Positions 16,887 to 24,551 of a stretch of 64,000 nucleotides of DNA are shown piece after piece. The DNA comes from CAXXOK01 sp963664595 (GTDB taxonomy: Bacteria; Bacillota; Clostridia; Christensenellales; Aristaeellaceae). Position 1 is the stretch's first letter. Each line of letters opens with the position of its first letter. The stretch covers positions 62,001 through 126,000 of the forward strand of contig CAXXOK010000009.1 in the NCBI GenBank assembly GCA_963664595.2, written 5' to 3'. The translations under genes and the position numbers were made by a program. The notes beneath the pieces are model-generated. The model had not been told where the DNA came from, made no database searches, and worked only from the letters and a program-made list of their open reading frames with translations.

Positions 16887-16925
16887 AGCCGCCCCTCCCA
16901 TCGTGACGGGAGGGGCGGCTTTTGA
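16887..16925. terminator. Bidirectional terminator
   Basis: AGCCGCCCCTCCC / GGGAGGGGCGGCT stem, T-tract on the plus side and A-rich on the other. Serves the 57-aa gene and the convergent membrane protein gene. Confidence 0.85.
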
Positions 16926-16935
16926 TGCGGCGGGG

Positions 16936-17415
16936 TTACGCCTGCCGCAGGGCGGTGATCACCGGATAGAGCAGCCCTGCGATCATCAGTAGAGTGATCA
17001 CGGGCCGGTTGACGTTTTGCCATTTGTAGTTTTTGTTCTTAATGGCGTCCGCCGCGTGGTTGATCCCCGAAAAGAGAAAGAAAAAGCAAAACGCGAACAG
17101 GATGGTAAGCTCGGCATACAGGCCCCAGTTGGCAAAGCAAACGAGCAGCGCGATCACCGCATAGGATAAAAGCGCGATGGCCGACTGCTTTTGGTAGTTG
17201 CTTCCGCTTTCAAAGCCCTTGGCGGCGCTGGCCTGCCGGGGAAACAGCAGCCCCTCCAGCCCGGAAATCCCGGCAACCGCGCCGATCAGGATCGGAATCA
17301 TGAAGTGCAGCTGGGCGACGGGATCATATCCGTTCTGAAACCCGATCTGGTATCCGAAAAAGAAAGCGGCGCAGACGGCAAGAATGCGGAGAATATCCAG
17401 AATATTGGAAAACAT
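16936..17415 (-). CDS. Small multi-pass membrane protein (possibly DUF6790)
   Basis: Predicted 159 aa with four to five hydrophobic segments. Notable conserved-looking stretches are SNYQKQSAIALLSYAVIALL, a FANWGLYAELTILFAF helix and SGINHAADAIKNKN followed by NRPVITLLMIAG, which resemble the DUF6790 family; the family name is from memory of the pattern and not certain. AGGGGTGA lies 8 bases before the ATG. It stands alone and ends into a shared terminator. No function can be assigned. Confidence 0.65.
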   Translation of the reverse strand: MFSNILDILRILAVCAAFFFGYQIGFQNGYDPVAQLHFMIPILIGAVAGISGLEGLLFPRQASAAKGFESGSNYQKQSAIALLSYAVIALLVCFANWGLYAELTILFAFCFFFLFSGINHAADAIKNKNYKWQNVNRPVITLLMIAGLLYPVITALRQA

Positions 17416-17562
17416 GGCTTGCTCACCCCTTATCTGTTTTTCGCTGGTATGCCTATTATAATAGGAGAATCTGTATTTTACAATGGTTACGGTTTCTCCG
17501 GCGCAGGCCGCGCAGAGACCGTTGCCGCGATAAACGGCGGGCGTTTGATTAGGGTTTGATTA

Positions 17563-17601
17563 GAAACCCGTTTCTGCCTTGACAACACAATCACGGGTTT
17601 C
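17563..17601. promoter_or_regulatory. Inverted repeat spanning the -35 region of the padR promoter
   Basis: GAAACCCGT (17563-17571) and its exact complement ACGGGTTTC (17593-17601) flank and overlap the promoter. A candidate operator. Confidence 0.5.
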
Positions 17602-17607
17602 TATAAT
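17579..17607 (+). promoter_or_regulatory. Consensus sigma-A promoter of the padR operon
   Basis: TTGACA (17579-17584), 17-base spacer, TATAAT (17602-17607). Confidence 0.9.
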
Positions 17608-17616
17608 TACTCTATC

Positions 17617-17630
17617 AGATTAAGTAATCT
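17617..17630. promoter_or_regulatory. Candidate PadR operator
   Basis: AGATTAAGTAATCT, a palindrome with 6-bp arms located over the expected transcription start. PadR proteins commonly repress their own operon from such a site. Confidence 0.5.
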
Positions 17631-17715
17631 GCAAGAGTACTGACAGGCTTCCCAACGCATACACTTCGTTTCCGCACACCGTTTACCGCCTGCCGACGAT
17701 AGGAGGGATGCCCGC

Positions 17716-18057
17716 GTGCCCATCAGCTCGGACCTTATCCGCGGGCATCTGGATGCCGTGATCCTGCGGCTGATTACCGAAAAAGACCGCTACGGCTATG
17801 AGATCGCCAAGGAGATCGCGCGGCGCTCGGGCGGCGGCTTTGAAATAAAGGAGGCCACGCTTTACGCGGCCATCCAGCGCCTGGAGCGTAACCGGTATAT
17901 CGTGTCCTACTCGGGGCAGGTTACCCACGGGCGGGAGCGCAAGTACTACACGCCCACAACCGCCGGGCGGGCCTACTTTGCGCAAAAGCTGGACGAATGG
18001 AAGGAAACCCGCGAAATAATCGACCGATTGATGGAGGATGAACGGGATGAAGATTAG
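17716..18057 (+). CDS. PadR family transcriptional regulator
   Basis: Predicted 113-aa winged-helix protein. DLIRGHLDAVILRLITEKDRYGYEIAKEI is the usual start of small (group s2) PadR proteins, followed by the recognition region EATLYAAIQRLERNRYI and the wing GRERKYYTPTTAGR. The GTG start at 17716 follows an AGGAGG site by 9 bases. The next gene overlaps its 3' end, and two more membrane protein genes follow with tight spacing, so it probably regulates this membrane operon and itself through the palindromes over its promoter. The ligand is unknown. Confidence 0.9.
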   Translation: MPISSDLIRGHLDAVILRLITEKDRYGYEIAKEIARRSGGGFEIKEATLYAAIQRLERNRYIVSYSGQVTHGRERKYYTPTTAGRAYFAQKLDEWKETREIIDRLMEDERDED

Positions 18058-18454
18058 AGACTATGTGGAGGAGATATTCCACAATGTGCCCGACAGCGAC
18101 GAGAAGCGAAGCATCCTGGATGAGATGATCCTGGACGCCGAGGAGAAGGCCGCCGATCTGATGGCCGAGGGCAAGGCGGAGGAGGATGCGATCAATAAAG
18201 CGCTGGTGGAGCTGGGCGACCTCAGCGAAATCAAGCTGAACCTGATGGGCGTGGGCAGGCCGAAGCGGAGCATGGCCAAGTACCGCAACAACCTGCTGTA
18301 CGCCGTGTGCGGCAGCCTGCTGGTGATCGCGTTGATGCTGTTTATCAACTTCTATTATTCGCCGGGCACGATCTGGTTTGTGTACCCGACCTTCGCCATC
18401 CTGTGGTGGCCGATGAGCGTGCTTCTGCATTATATGAACCATAAGGAGGATTGA
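18047..18454 (+). CDS. Membrane protein with permease-prefix-like N-terminus and one WWP unit
   Basis: Predicted 135 aa. Residues 1-75 are charged and helical (EEIFHNVPDSDEKRSILDEM, then a DLSEIKLNLMG segment) and resemble the cytosolic prefix found in PadR-linked membrane proteins (DUF1700/permease-prefix type). Two membrane helices follow with one YPTFAILWWPMSVLLHYMN unit. The ATG at 18047 has GGAGG 9 bases upstream and overlaps the padR stop. The next gene's products repeat the same YP-x5-WWP unit several times, so the three proteins look like a family expanded from this module. Confidence 0.75.
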   Translation: MKIRDYVEEIFHNVPDSDEKRSILDEMILDAEEKAADLMAEGKAEEDAINKALVELGDLSEIKLNLMGVGRPKRSMAKYRNNLLYAVCGSLLVIALMLFINFYYSPGTIWFVYPTFAILWWPMSVLLHYMNHKED

Positions 18455-18459
18455 CGGCA

Positions 18460-18978
18460 ATGAGTGACAGCCTGAACGAAAAATGGATGAAGCTGCCCAA
18501 GCGCTTCCGGGTTTCTGTGGTGTATTCCGCTATGATTATTTTCTGGCTTGTGGTGCTCAACGTCCTCACCTCCCGTTATCCGTGGTGCATGTACGCGGTT
18601 TTCGGGCTGCTGTGGTGGCCGCTGAGCGCGTATTTTGTCGGCCGCAGGCAGCCGCTGCTGTATGCCCTGTGCGCCACGGCGCTGCTGGCCCTGTTTTTCC
18701 TGTTTATTTACTTGTTTACCAGCTTCGGGGCGCATCCGTGGTTCATCTACCCCATGCTGGGGGTATTCTGGTGGCCGCTGGGCGTGTGGGGCGCCAAGGC
18801 GGGCGCGAAGAAGTTTTCCGTTGTCGGCGCGGAATATGTGGTTTTGATGATGCTGATGATCAACCTGCTCACCTCACCCCACTACTGGTGGTGGATCTAT
18901 CCCACGCTGGCGGTGATCTGGTGGCCGCTGGGCGTTTACCTGCACGGCCTGAACCATAAGGACGGTGAGAGCCAATGA
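18460..18978 (+). CDS. WWP-repeat membrane protein, three units
   Basis: Predicted 172 aa with six hydrophobic segments arranged as three hairpins. Each hairpin ends in a variant of the same motif: WCMYAVFGLLWWPLSAYF, WFIYPMLGVFWWPLGVWG and WWIYPTLAVIWWPLGVYLHG. Each is preceded by a short 'LTSPxxxW' or 'TSFGAHPW' turn. The unit is related to two-helix (2TM-type) domains but the tandem arrangement is not one I recognise. AAGGAGGA lies 9-10 bases before the ATG. It is coupled to the next gene by an ATGA overlap. Function unknown. Confidence 0.7.
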   Translation: MSDSLNEKWMKLPKRFRVSVVYSAMIIFWLVVLNVLTSRYPWCMYAVFGLLWWPLSAYFVGRRQPLLYALCATALLALFFLFIYLFTSFGAHPWFIYPMLGVFWWPLGVWGAKAGAKKFSVVGAEYVVLMMLMINLLTSPHYWWWIYPTLAVIWWPLGVYLHGLNHKDGESQ

Positions 18979-20231
18979 CCAGAGCGCTGCGGACATCGCT
19001 GCTGTTATCTCCGCTGATCATCCTGACCACGGTGGTGGTCAACCTGATTACCTCGCCGGGGTACCTGTGGTGCATCTATCCGGTGCTGGGGGTGCTTTGG
19101 TGGCCTGTGAGCGCGTATTTCGCGGGCCGCAGGCAGCCGCTGCGCTATGCCCTGTGCGGGTTTGCGCTGCTGTTTGGGCTGTTCTTCCTCACCTACCTCA
19201 TCTCCAGCCCCGGCGCGCATCCGTGGTTTGTGTACCCACTGCTGGCGGCGGGCTGGTGGCCGCTGAGCGTGTGGGGCGCGCATAAAGGCGCGCGGGTGTT
19301 TGCCCAGGCTGCGACGGCGTATATCATCGCCACGGTGCTGCTGGTAAACCTCCTCACCTCGCCGGGGTTCTGGTGGTGGGTGTACCCCGCGTTTTTCGTG
19401 CTGTGGTGGCCGCTGAGCGTGCGGCTGGGTGAGCGCGCCCGAACGATGTCGTTTGCCACAGGCTCCGCAACCGCCGCGTTTTTGTTTCTGGTGGTGATGC
19501 ACCGCATCCAGTCGCCGCACGCGCTGCCGTGGTACCTGTTTGCGCTGCTGCCGCTTTTCTGGTGGCCCATCAGCAAGGTGCTGCTGCCCCGCGTGGGGCA
19601 CGCGCGGCTGACCCTGATCAGCGTGATCGCCTTCGCGGCGTATTATACCGCGCTCAGCGGCCTGCTGTACGCGATGAGCAACCTGGTGGCGGTGTTCGCG
19701 CTGGGGGCCGCCGCGTGGATTACCTATGCGGTGGGTATCAGCAAATACCGGGATTCCGCCGGGTTTGCAGCGCTCAACGCCATCCTGCTCGCGGGGTATT
19801 TCATCCTGATGCACCGCCTGGTTACGCCCGGGGCGCATGCCTGGTACTGGTATACGTTCTTCCCGCTGGTATGGTGGGTGTATGCGGCTGCGCTGGGTAA
19901 AAAGGCTTTCCGGCCCCGCCCGCTTGTGATGAGTGCGATGGCGATGCTTTTGTACTACGCGGCGCTGAACCGCTTTCTGTCGCCCGGTGCGCCGTGGAGC
20001 CTGTTTCTTGTGGGCCCGGCCGCGCTGGCCGTGATCGGCAGTGTGTTTGCCGGCAAACGGAAGCCCTTCGCGTTCTCTGTGTGGGCGTCCGCCGCGATCA
20101 TCGCGCAGGTGTGGCTTGTGAATCTGGTGTTTACGCCGCGGGTGATCTGGGCGGTGTACCCGACCTTTGCCCTGCTGTGGTGGCCGCTGAGCCTGTGGCT
20201 GCATGTAAGCCGCACAAACGCTAAGGAATAA
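18975..20231 (+). CDS. WWP-repeat membrane protein, expanded (six or more units)
   Basis: Predicted 418 aa, almost wholly membrane. Units are LWCIYPVLGVLWWPVSAYFA, PWFVYPLLAAGWWPLSVWG, WWWVYPAFFVLWWPLSVRLG, PWYLFALLPLFWWPISKV, AWYWYTFFPLVWWVYAAALG and IWAVYPTFALLWWPLSLWLH, with a more diverged stretch between the fourth and fifth. A turn of the type 'SPGxxW' recurs ahead of each. Protein-level repetition without DNA-level identity means the duplication is old. Co-transcription with PadR and two smaller relatives suggests a membrane stress or envelope role; that is inference only. Confidence 0.7.
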   Translation: MTRALRTSLLLSPLIILTTVVVNLITSPGYLWCIYPVLGVLWWPVSAYFAGRRQPLRYALCGFALLFGLFFLTYLISSPGAHPWFVYPLLAAGWWPLSVWGAHKGARVFAQAATAYIIATVLLVNLLTSPGFWWWVYPAFFVLWWPLSVRLGERARTMSFATGSATAAFLFLVVMHRIQSPHALPWYLFALLPLFWWPISKVLLPRVGHARLTLISVIAFAAYYTALSGLLYAMSNLVAVFALGAAAWITYAVGISKYRDSAGFAALNAILLAGYFILMHRLVTPGAHAWYWYTFFPLVWWVYAAALGKKAFRPRPLVMSAMAMLLYYAALNRFLSPGAPWSLFLVGPAALAVIGSVFAGKRKPFAFSVWASAAIIAQVWLVNLVFTPRVIWAVYPTFALLWWPLSLWLHVSRTNAKE

Positions 20232-20396
20232 ATGATGGGTCAAGGGATGAAATCCCTTGTCAGGGTCGAGGGATGAAATCCCTCGCAGGGTTTGGGGCAG
20301 CGCCCCAAGTGTAACCATGGTTAAACCAAAGCGAGCGAACAGCGCCGCAGGCGCTATGAGGCGAGCGGCGGTGATGTCCTGCTTGGGATTTTACAG
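20230..20396 (+). repeat. Family 1 hairpin repeat, copy E
   Basis: Starts at the stop of the preceding gene. Stems are rewritten but still paired (CAAGGGATGAAATCCCTTG, then GAGGGATGAAATCCCTC and GGGGCAGCGCCCC). Ends GGGATTTTACAG. Confidence 0.85.
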
Positions 20397-20442
20397 CGTC
20401 TCATCAGATTTAAACTCGTAATCAAAACGAAGAGATACCAAA

Positions 20443-20478
20443 ACGGGGACCGCAAATGCGCGGTCCCCGTTCGTTTGT
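20443..20478. terminator. Terminator between inverted family 1 copies E and F
   Basis: ACGGGGACCGC / GCGGTCCCCGT perfect 11-bp stem, TTCGTTTGTT tail. Confidence 0.85.
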
Positions 20479-20487
20479 TATAAATCG

Positions 20488-20652
20488 TTTCAATGCTTTC
20501 CCGCCGCTCGCCTCATAGCGCCTGCGGCGCTGTTCGCTCGCTTTGGCAATGGGATATTCACAAGCCTTTGGGGCTCCGCCCCATGCCCCGGCAAGGGCTT
20601 CGCCCCTGCACCCTGACCAGGGCCATCGGCCCTGGACCCATCATTTTGGTTA
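20488..20652 (-). repeat. Family 1 hairpin repeat, copy F (reverse)
   Basis: Near-consensus copy on the minus strand: GCGCCTGCGGCGC, GGGGCTCCGCCCC, GGGCTTCGCCC and CCAGGGCCATCGGCCCTGG. Confidence 0.9.
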
Positions 20653-20676
20653 ACGGCTCAGGCGGCTTTCCTGTTT

Positions 20677-21834
20677 TTATTCTCCTAACAGCCCGAACCT
20701 TTCCTTCAGCGTTAAGATCCTCAGCACGCTTTCATCAATACGCGCCTCACTGATCTCCCCGCTCTCCACAGCCTGCACCAGCGCTTCAAACGCCTCGGGC
20801 AGGCTATAGGGCATCAGCACAAGGTCCGCGCCCGCCTGGATCACCAGCACGGCGGCCTGCGCGGAGGTATAGTTCTTGGCAATCGCGCCCATGGACAGGG
20901 CGTCCACCACCACTACGCCGTCATACCCCAGATCGCCGCGCAGCCTGCCGTCGATCATCTGTGCGGACAGGGACGCGGGCAGCCCGTCTGTGGATACGTT
21001 TTCCATGGTGATGTGCGCCACCATCACCATGCCTGCTCCGGCATCAATCCCGGCTACGAAGGGCACCAGCTCCACCGGCTGCAGCTGTTCCCAGGTTTTG
21101 GTCACGGCCACATAGCCCGCGTGTGTGTCGGCCGCTGTATCGCCATGGCCGGGGAAATGCTTGATGCATGCGATGATGCCCTCGTCCTGAAAGCCTTCCA
21201 CCGCCGCCGTTACCATCTGCGCCACCATCGCCGGATCGCTGCCGAAGGAGCGGTCGCCGATCACGATGTTGTCGGGGTTGGAATTCACATCCGCGTCCGG
21301 GGCAAAATCCACATTGAACCCCAGGGGCAGCAGATAGTCTGCGATGGCGGCCGCGGCCGCCCGCGCGTTGGCCGGGTCGCCCGTGGCGCCGACGGCCTCC
21401 ATGCTGTCAAACTTCACAGTATCAAAGGCGTCGTTGTTGGCAATCCGGGCGATACGGCCGCCCTCCTCATCCACGGCGGTGAACAGGGGCACGGCACTGC
21501 ACGCTTGCAGCTCCTGCAAATACGATTGCAGCTGCTCCGGCGTTTCCAGATTTTTGGTAAAAATGATGACGCCGCCTACGGGATAGTCAGCCATCGAGGC
21601 GCGCATGGCGTCGCTCACTTTGGTTACGCCGTACTTGTGATTGTCGTTGATCTGTTCCAGTGTCAGCCCGCTCTCCAGCGCGTCGGGGCGCACGATGAGC
21701 AGCTGGCCGATCTTCTCCCGCAGTGTCATGGCGGAAAGCAGCGTCTGGGCCTTATCGGCGGATTCGGCCGCGGCAAGCGGCGCGCAGGCGAGCATCAGGG
21801 CGGCGCACAGGAAAAGGGATAAGATTTTCTTCAT
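20677..21834 (-). CDS. Glycoside hydrolase family 3, beta-N-acetylhexosaminidase type
   Basis: Predicted 385 aa with an N-terminal signal peptide (KKILSLFLCAALMLACAPLA, signal peptidase I or a weak lipobox) followed by a single GH3 TIM barrel. The NagZ-type loop KHFPGHGDTAADTH is present with the His/Asp pair that replaces the usual separate acid/base domain, and the nucleophile Asp is in VVVDALSMGAI. Such enzymes cut beta-N-acetylglucosamine from muropeptides or glycans outside the cytoplasm. The start at 21834 follows AAGGAG by 9 bases. The gene stands alone. Confidence 0.88.
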   Translation of the reverse strand: MKKILSLFLCAALMLACAPLAAAESADKAQTLLSAMTLREKIGQLLIVRPDALESGLTLEQINDNHKYGVTKVSDAMRASMADYPVGGVIIFTKNLETPEQLQSYLQELQACSAVPLFTAVDEEGGRIARIANNDAFDTVKFDSMEAVGATGDPANARAAAAAIADYLLPLGFNVDFAPDADVNSNPDNIVIGDRSFGSDPAMVAQMVTAAVEGFQDEGIIACIKHFPGHGDTAADTHAGYVAVTKTWEQLQPVELVPFVAGIDAGAGMVMVAHITMENVSTDGLPASLSAQMIDGRLRGDLGYDGVVVVDALSMGAIAKNYTSAQAAVLVIQAGADLVLMPYSLPEAFEALVQAVESGEISEARIDESVLRILTLKERFGLLGE

Positions 21835-22182
21835 AAGAGGGGTCTCCTTTGCTTGTGTTCTCGGTTTGTATGGAAAACGGCTGCCGCAGGGCAGGATTTC
21901 TTTACCCAAGGGTAAGCGATACCGGTTCCTTTGTCAATATCCGTGGTGGGAAAACAAAGCGCCCATACGGGTATGTTGTTGCCCGTCCGCAGGGGGTATG
22001 CCTGAAGCTTTCCTTGGGCAGGGTTGCGCTTCCGGCTTTCCATCGGAGCATCGATTCCAGTCCGGTTCTGTTTCCTTGCCAGGGCGCGGGCTGGGCGTCC
22101 CGTCCGAAGATGGTATTTCCTGTGCACCGAAGAAGCGGATTGTGTTACAATAGTTGCGCCAACGGCATCATAAGGGGTTTCC
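21835..22182. other. Intergenic region between GH3 and VanZ-RDD genes
   Basis: 348 bp separating divergent genes. No repeat family copy. A possible TACAAT -10 box lies near 22145 for the VanZ-RDD gene with only a weak -35. I see no other structure. Confidence 0.4.
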
Positions 22183-23406
22183 ATGATAAAGAGGAGGATC
22201 TCCGTCTTGCACATGTACATCGAGCCTGTTTTATCAGCGGCGTTTGCGTTTCCGTTCGCCGCCGCGCTGTTTACCTTTCCCTATATGCTTCTGCAATACC
22301 GGCGGTACGGATCGGTATTGCCGCTGCGTACCCTGATCGTATACTCGTTTATACTCTATTTAATGTCCGCGTATTTTTTAACCATGCTCCCGCTGCCCAG
22401 CATGGCGTATGTCGAAGGGCTCACCACGCCGTATCTGCAGCTTGAGCCCTTCAAGGATGTGTGGGTGTGGGTGCAAAACGCGGATGTTGTCTGGTCGCAG
22501 CCCTCCACCTGGCGGCAGCTGATCAACCGCGATCTGTTTGTGATGCTTGCCAATATCGGCATGACCATCCCGCTGGGCATCTATCTGCGGTACTATTTCC
22601 GGTGCTCCTTCCGCAAAACCGTGCTCATCGCGTTGGCGGTCAGCCTTGTGTTTGAGCTGACCCAGCTGAGCGCGCTGTTCGGCATTTATCCCCGCCCCTA
22701 CAGGCTCTGCGAGACGGACGACCTGATCACCAATACCCTGGGCGGGATCATCGGGTTCTGGATTACCAAGCCGCTGCTGCGCATCCTGCCGTCCCGTGAA
22801 AGGATCGATCAGCTGGCCTACCGCCACAGCACGCGCGTCACCTTTACCCGGCGTTTCACCGCGGCGCTGTTTGACTGGTTTTTGCTGGGGATTGTGATGC
22901 TGGCCGTTGCCGTGATCAATCCCTTTGGGCTTGAGGCGTCGTCCAGTGAACTGCAGGCGGCGCTTGCGCAGTTTGGCGGTCTGTATTTTATTCTGGTCAC
23001 GCTCTATTTCATCGTGGGTACATGGCTGCAAAAGGGGCTCACGGTGGGGAAACGCATCACCCATATCCGGCTTTCGGATCAGCGAAGCGGGGGCAGCCCC
23101 CGGCTGTGGCAGGTGGCCGTGCGGTATGCGTTTCTCTATTTCGGCTTTCTCTATCTCCCGTTCGCAACGGTGCAGCTTTTGTATGTTGCCCTTACGCGCG
23201 ATACGGTTGCCTGGCCGCTGCTTGTGCTCTGCGGCCTGATGATCCTCGTCTACGGCGTATTGTGCGTATGGGGCCTGGTGGCGCTGATCAACAGAAAGCG
23301 TCACTTTCCCCACAGCATGCTCAGCAAAACCTGCAATGTGAGCACCCTGGTTCTGCCCAACGAAGCGGATGCCGGGGAGAAAGCATTGCCCGCCGACAAG
23401 CCTTGA
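22183..23406 (+). CDS. VanZ-RDD fusion membrane protein
   Basis: Predicted 407 aa. Residues 10-195 form a VanZ-like domain: five hydrophobic segments, a long loop LEPFKDVWVWVQN, NIGMTIPLGIYL, and the family motif SLVFELTQLSALFGIYPRPYRLCETDDLITNTLGG. Residues about 220-370 form an RDD domain (FTRRFTAALFDWFLLGIV, GLTVGKRITHIRLSDQ) with the Arg and Asp residues typical of the family. The C-terminal tail is polar. VanZ proteins contribute to teicoplanin resistance in enterococci, but most homologues have no known role. A promoter for the next gene begins within its stop region. Confidence 0.85.
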   Translation: MIKRRISVLHMYIEPVLSAAFAFPFAAALFTFPYMLLQYRRYGSVLPLRTLIVYSFILYLMSAYFLTMLPLPSMAYVEGLTTPYLQLEPFKDVWVWVQNADVVWSQPSTWRQLINRDLFVMLANIGMTIPLGIYLRYYFRCSFRKTVLIALAVSLVFELTQLSALFGIYPRPYRLCETDDLITNTLGGIIGFWITKPLLRILPSRERIDQLAYRHSTRVTFTRRFTAALFDWFLLGIVMLAVAVINPFGLEASSSELQAALAQFGGLYFILVTLYFIVGTWLQKGLTVGKRITHIRLSDQRSGGSPRLWQVAVRYAFLYFGFLYLPFATVQLLYVALTRDTVAWPLLVLCGLMILVYGVLCVWGLVALINRKRHFPHSMLSKTCNVSTLVLPNEADAGEKALPADKP

Positions 23407-23431
23407 CACAGACAGCAACCATTTGTATAAT
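23403..23431 (+). promoter_or_regulatory. Consensus sigma-A promoter of the zinc-ribbon gene
   Basis: TTGACA (23403-23408), 17-base spacer, TATAAT (23426-23431). The -35 box overlaps the stop of the VanZ-RDD gene. Confidence 0.9.
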
Positions 23432-23510
23432 TTTTACACAGTACGTAGTATTTTCCATTGGCCGTTCCTCCGGTTTCTCCTGACAATTGACAAACAATGG
23501 GGGTTGTCTC

Positions 23511-24302
23511 ATGAAAAGAAAGCTCTGTGTATTTCTCGGAATCCTTATGGCCGTCTGCCTGCTCCTGAACACTGCGCTGGCGGAAAGCTGGACCTGCCCC
23601 GACTGCGGCACGTCGAACACCGGAAATTTCTGTACGAACTGCGGCGCGAAAAAGCCGGATGCAGACGCAAGCGATACAACGATTACCAACGTGTCGTTTT
23701 CGCCCCAGAGCAATGGGGATATCCTGATCAAATGGGACGACAGCGCGTCCGCTTCCTCGTATTCGGTACTGTATACAACGGACGACTGGAATTCCTATTA
23801 CTATGACAGCGATTCCGTCGCCGGCAGACGGGTAATTCTGGAATACCTGATTCCGGGTGTGACCTACGAAATTGTCATTTCCAACGGCACCTCGGAGGCG
23901 ACCGAGACCTATACCGTGCCCTGCCCGCTGTTTTCCGAGTTTGTCGCGGGCGACAAGTACCTGGCCCTGACAAAGGATACGTTCTCTCTGGCCGATCTGG
24001 AAAGGAACCCCATGTCCTCCTTTGATGTGCAGGTGAGATATCCGAAGCTCAAGTATTCGCGGGATTACACCGCAAAGCTTGTGCTGAAAACCCCCTACGG
24101 GTATTGCAGTGCCGTAACCCGCTGGGATTCCTTCACGCTTGAAAACCGGTATACCTATGTGTACTCCTCTTTTTACCTGAAGAACAACTGGCTTGACTAT
24201 GTTGAGGATAACTTCGGCTCCATTCCGACGGGCGAGTACACCTTTGAGCTGTTCATGGACGGGCAGCTGTACAGCTATGCGAGTTTTTCCCTGACCAAAT
24301 AA
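23511..24302 (+). CDS. Secreted zinc-ribbon protein with fibronectin-like domain
   Basis: Predicted 263 aa. A clear signal peptide (KRKLCVFLGILMAVCLLL, cleavage near ALAES) is followed at once by a zinc ribbon WTCPDCGTSNTGNFCTNCGA with four Cys, then an Fn3-like beta domain (ITNVSFSPQSNGDILIKWDD, YSVLYTTDDW, VTYEIVISNG), and a C-terminal beta-rich part. Zinc ribbons of the 'CPxCGxxN' type are normally cytoplasmic, so a secreted one is odd. No enzymatic motif is seen. The start was set at the ATG 23511 preceding the signal peptide; the ribosome site is weak. Function unknown. Confidence 0.75.
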   Translation: MKRKLCVFLGILMAVCLLLNTALAESWTCPDCGTSNTGNFCTNCGAKKPDADASDTTITNVSFSPQSNGDILIKWDDSASASSYSVLYTTDDWNSYYYDSDSVAGRRVILEYLIPGVTYEIVISNGTSEATETYTVPCPLFSEFVAGDKYLALTKDTFSLADLERNPMSSFDVQVRYPKLKYSRDYTAKLVLKTPYGYCSAVTRWDSFTLENRYTYVYSSFYLKNNWLDYVEDNFGSIPTGEYTFELFMDGQLYSYASFSLTK

Positions 24303-24324
24303 GGCAATCCGAAGGCAAAACAAA

Positions 24325-24362
24325 CAAGGGATGGCGCGGTGATCGCATCATCCCTTGTTTAT
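24325..24362 (+). terminator. Terminator of the zinc-ribbon gene
   Basis: AACAAGGGATG / CATCATCCCTTGTTT hairpin, 20 bp after the stop. Confidence 0.7.
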
Positions 24363-24365
24363 GTT

Positions 24366-24537
24366 AAGAAATCGTTTCGGGCCGTTGCCGCCGCTCGCCT
24401 GATAGCGCCTTTGGCGCTGTCCGCGCGCTTCCGGCAAGCGTTGCCATTATGGCTTTGGGGTTTTGCGACAATCTCCGGGCAAGGGCTTCGCCCCTGCACC
24501 CTGACCAGGGCCATCGGCTCTGGTCGCTTCTTTTTAA
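24366..24537 (-). repeat. Family 1 hairpin repeat, copy G (reverse, worn)
   Basis: Keeps GCGCCTTTGGCGC, GGGCTTCGCCC and CCAGGGCCATCGGCTCTGG; the GGGGCTCCGCCCC stem is lost. Confidence 0.8.
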
Positions 24538-24551
24538 TGGGTACGGGCGTT

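Noticed and set aside
21849..22445. 198-codon plus-strand frame overlapping the start of the VanZ-RDD gene
   Set aside because: No domain, no ribosome site, and it overlaps the well supported VanZ-RDD start in another frame.
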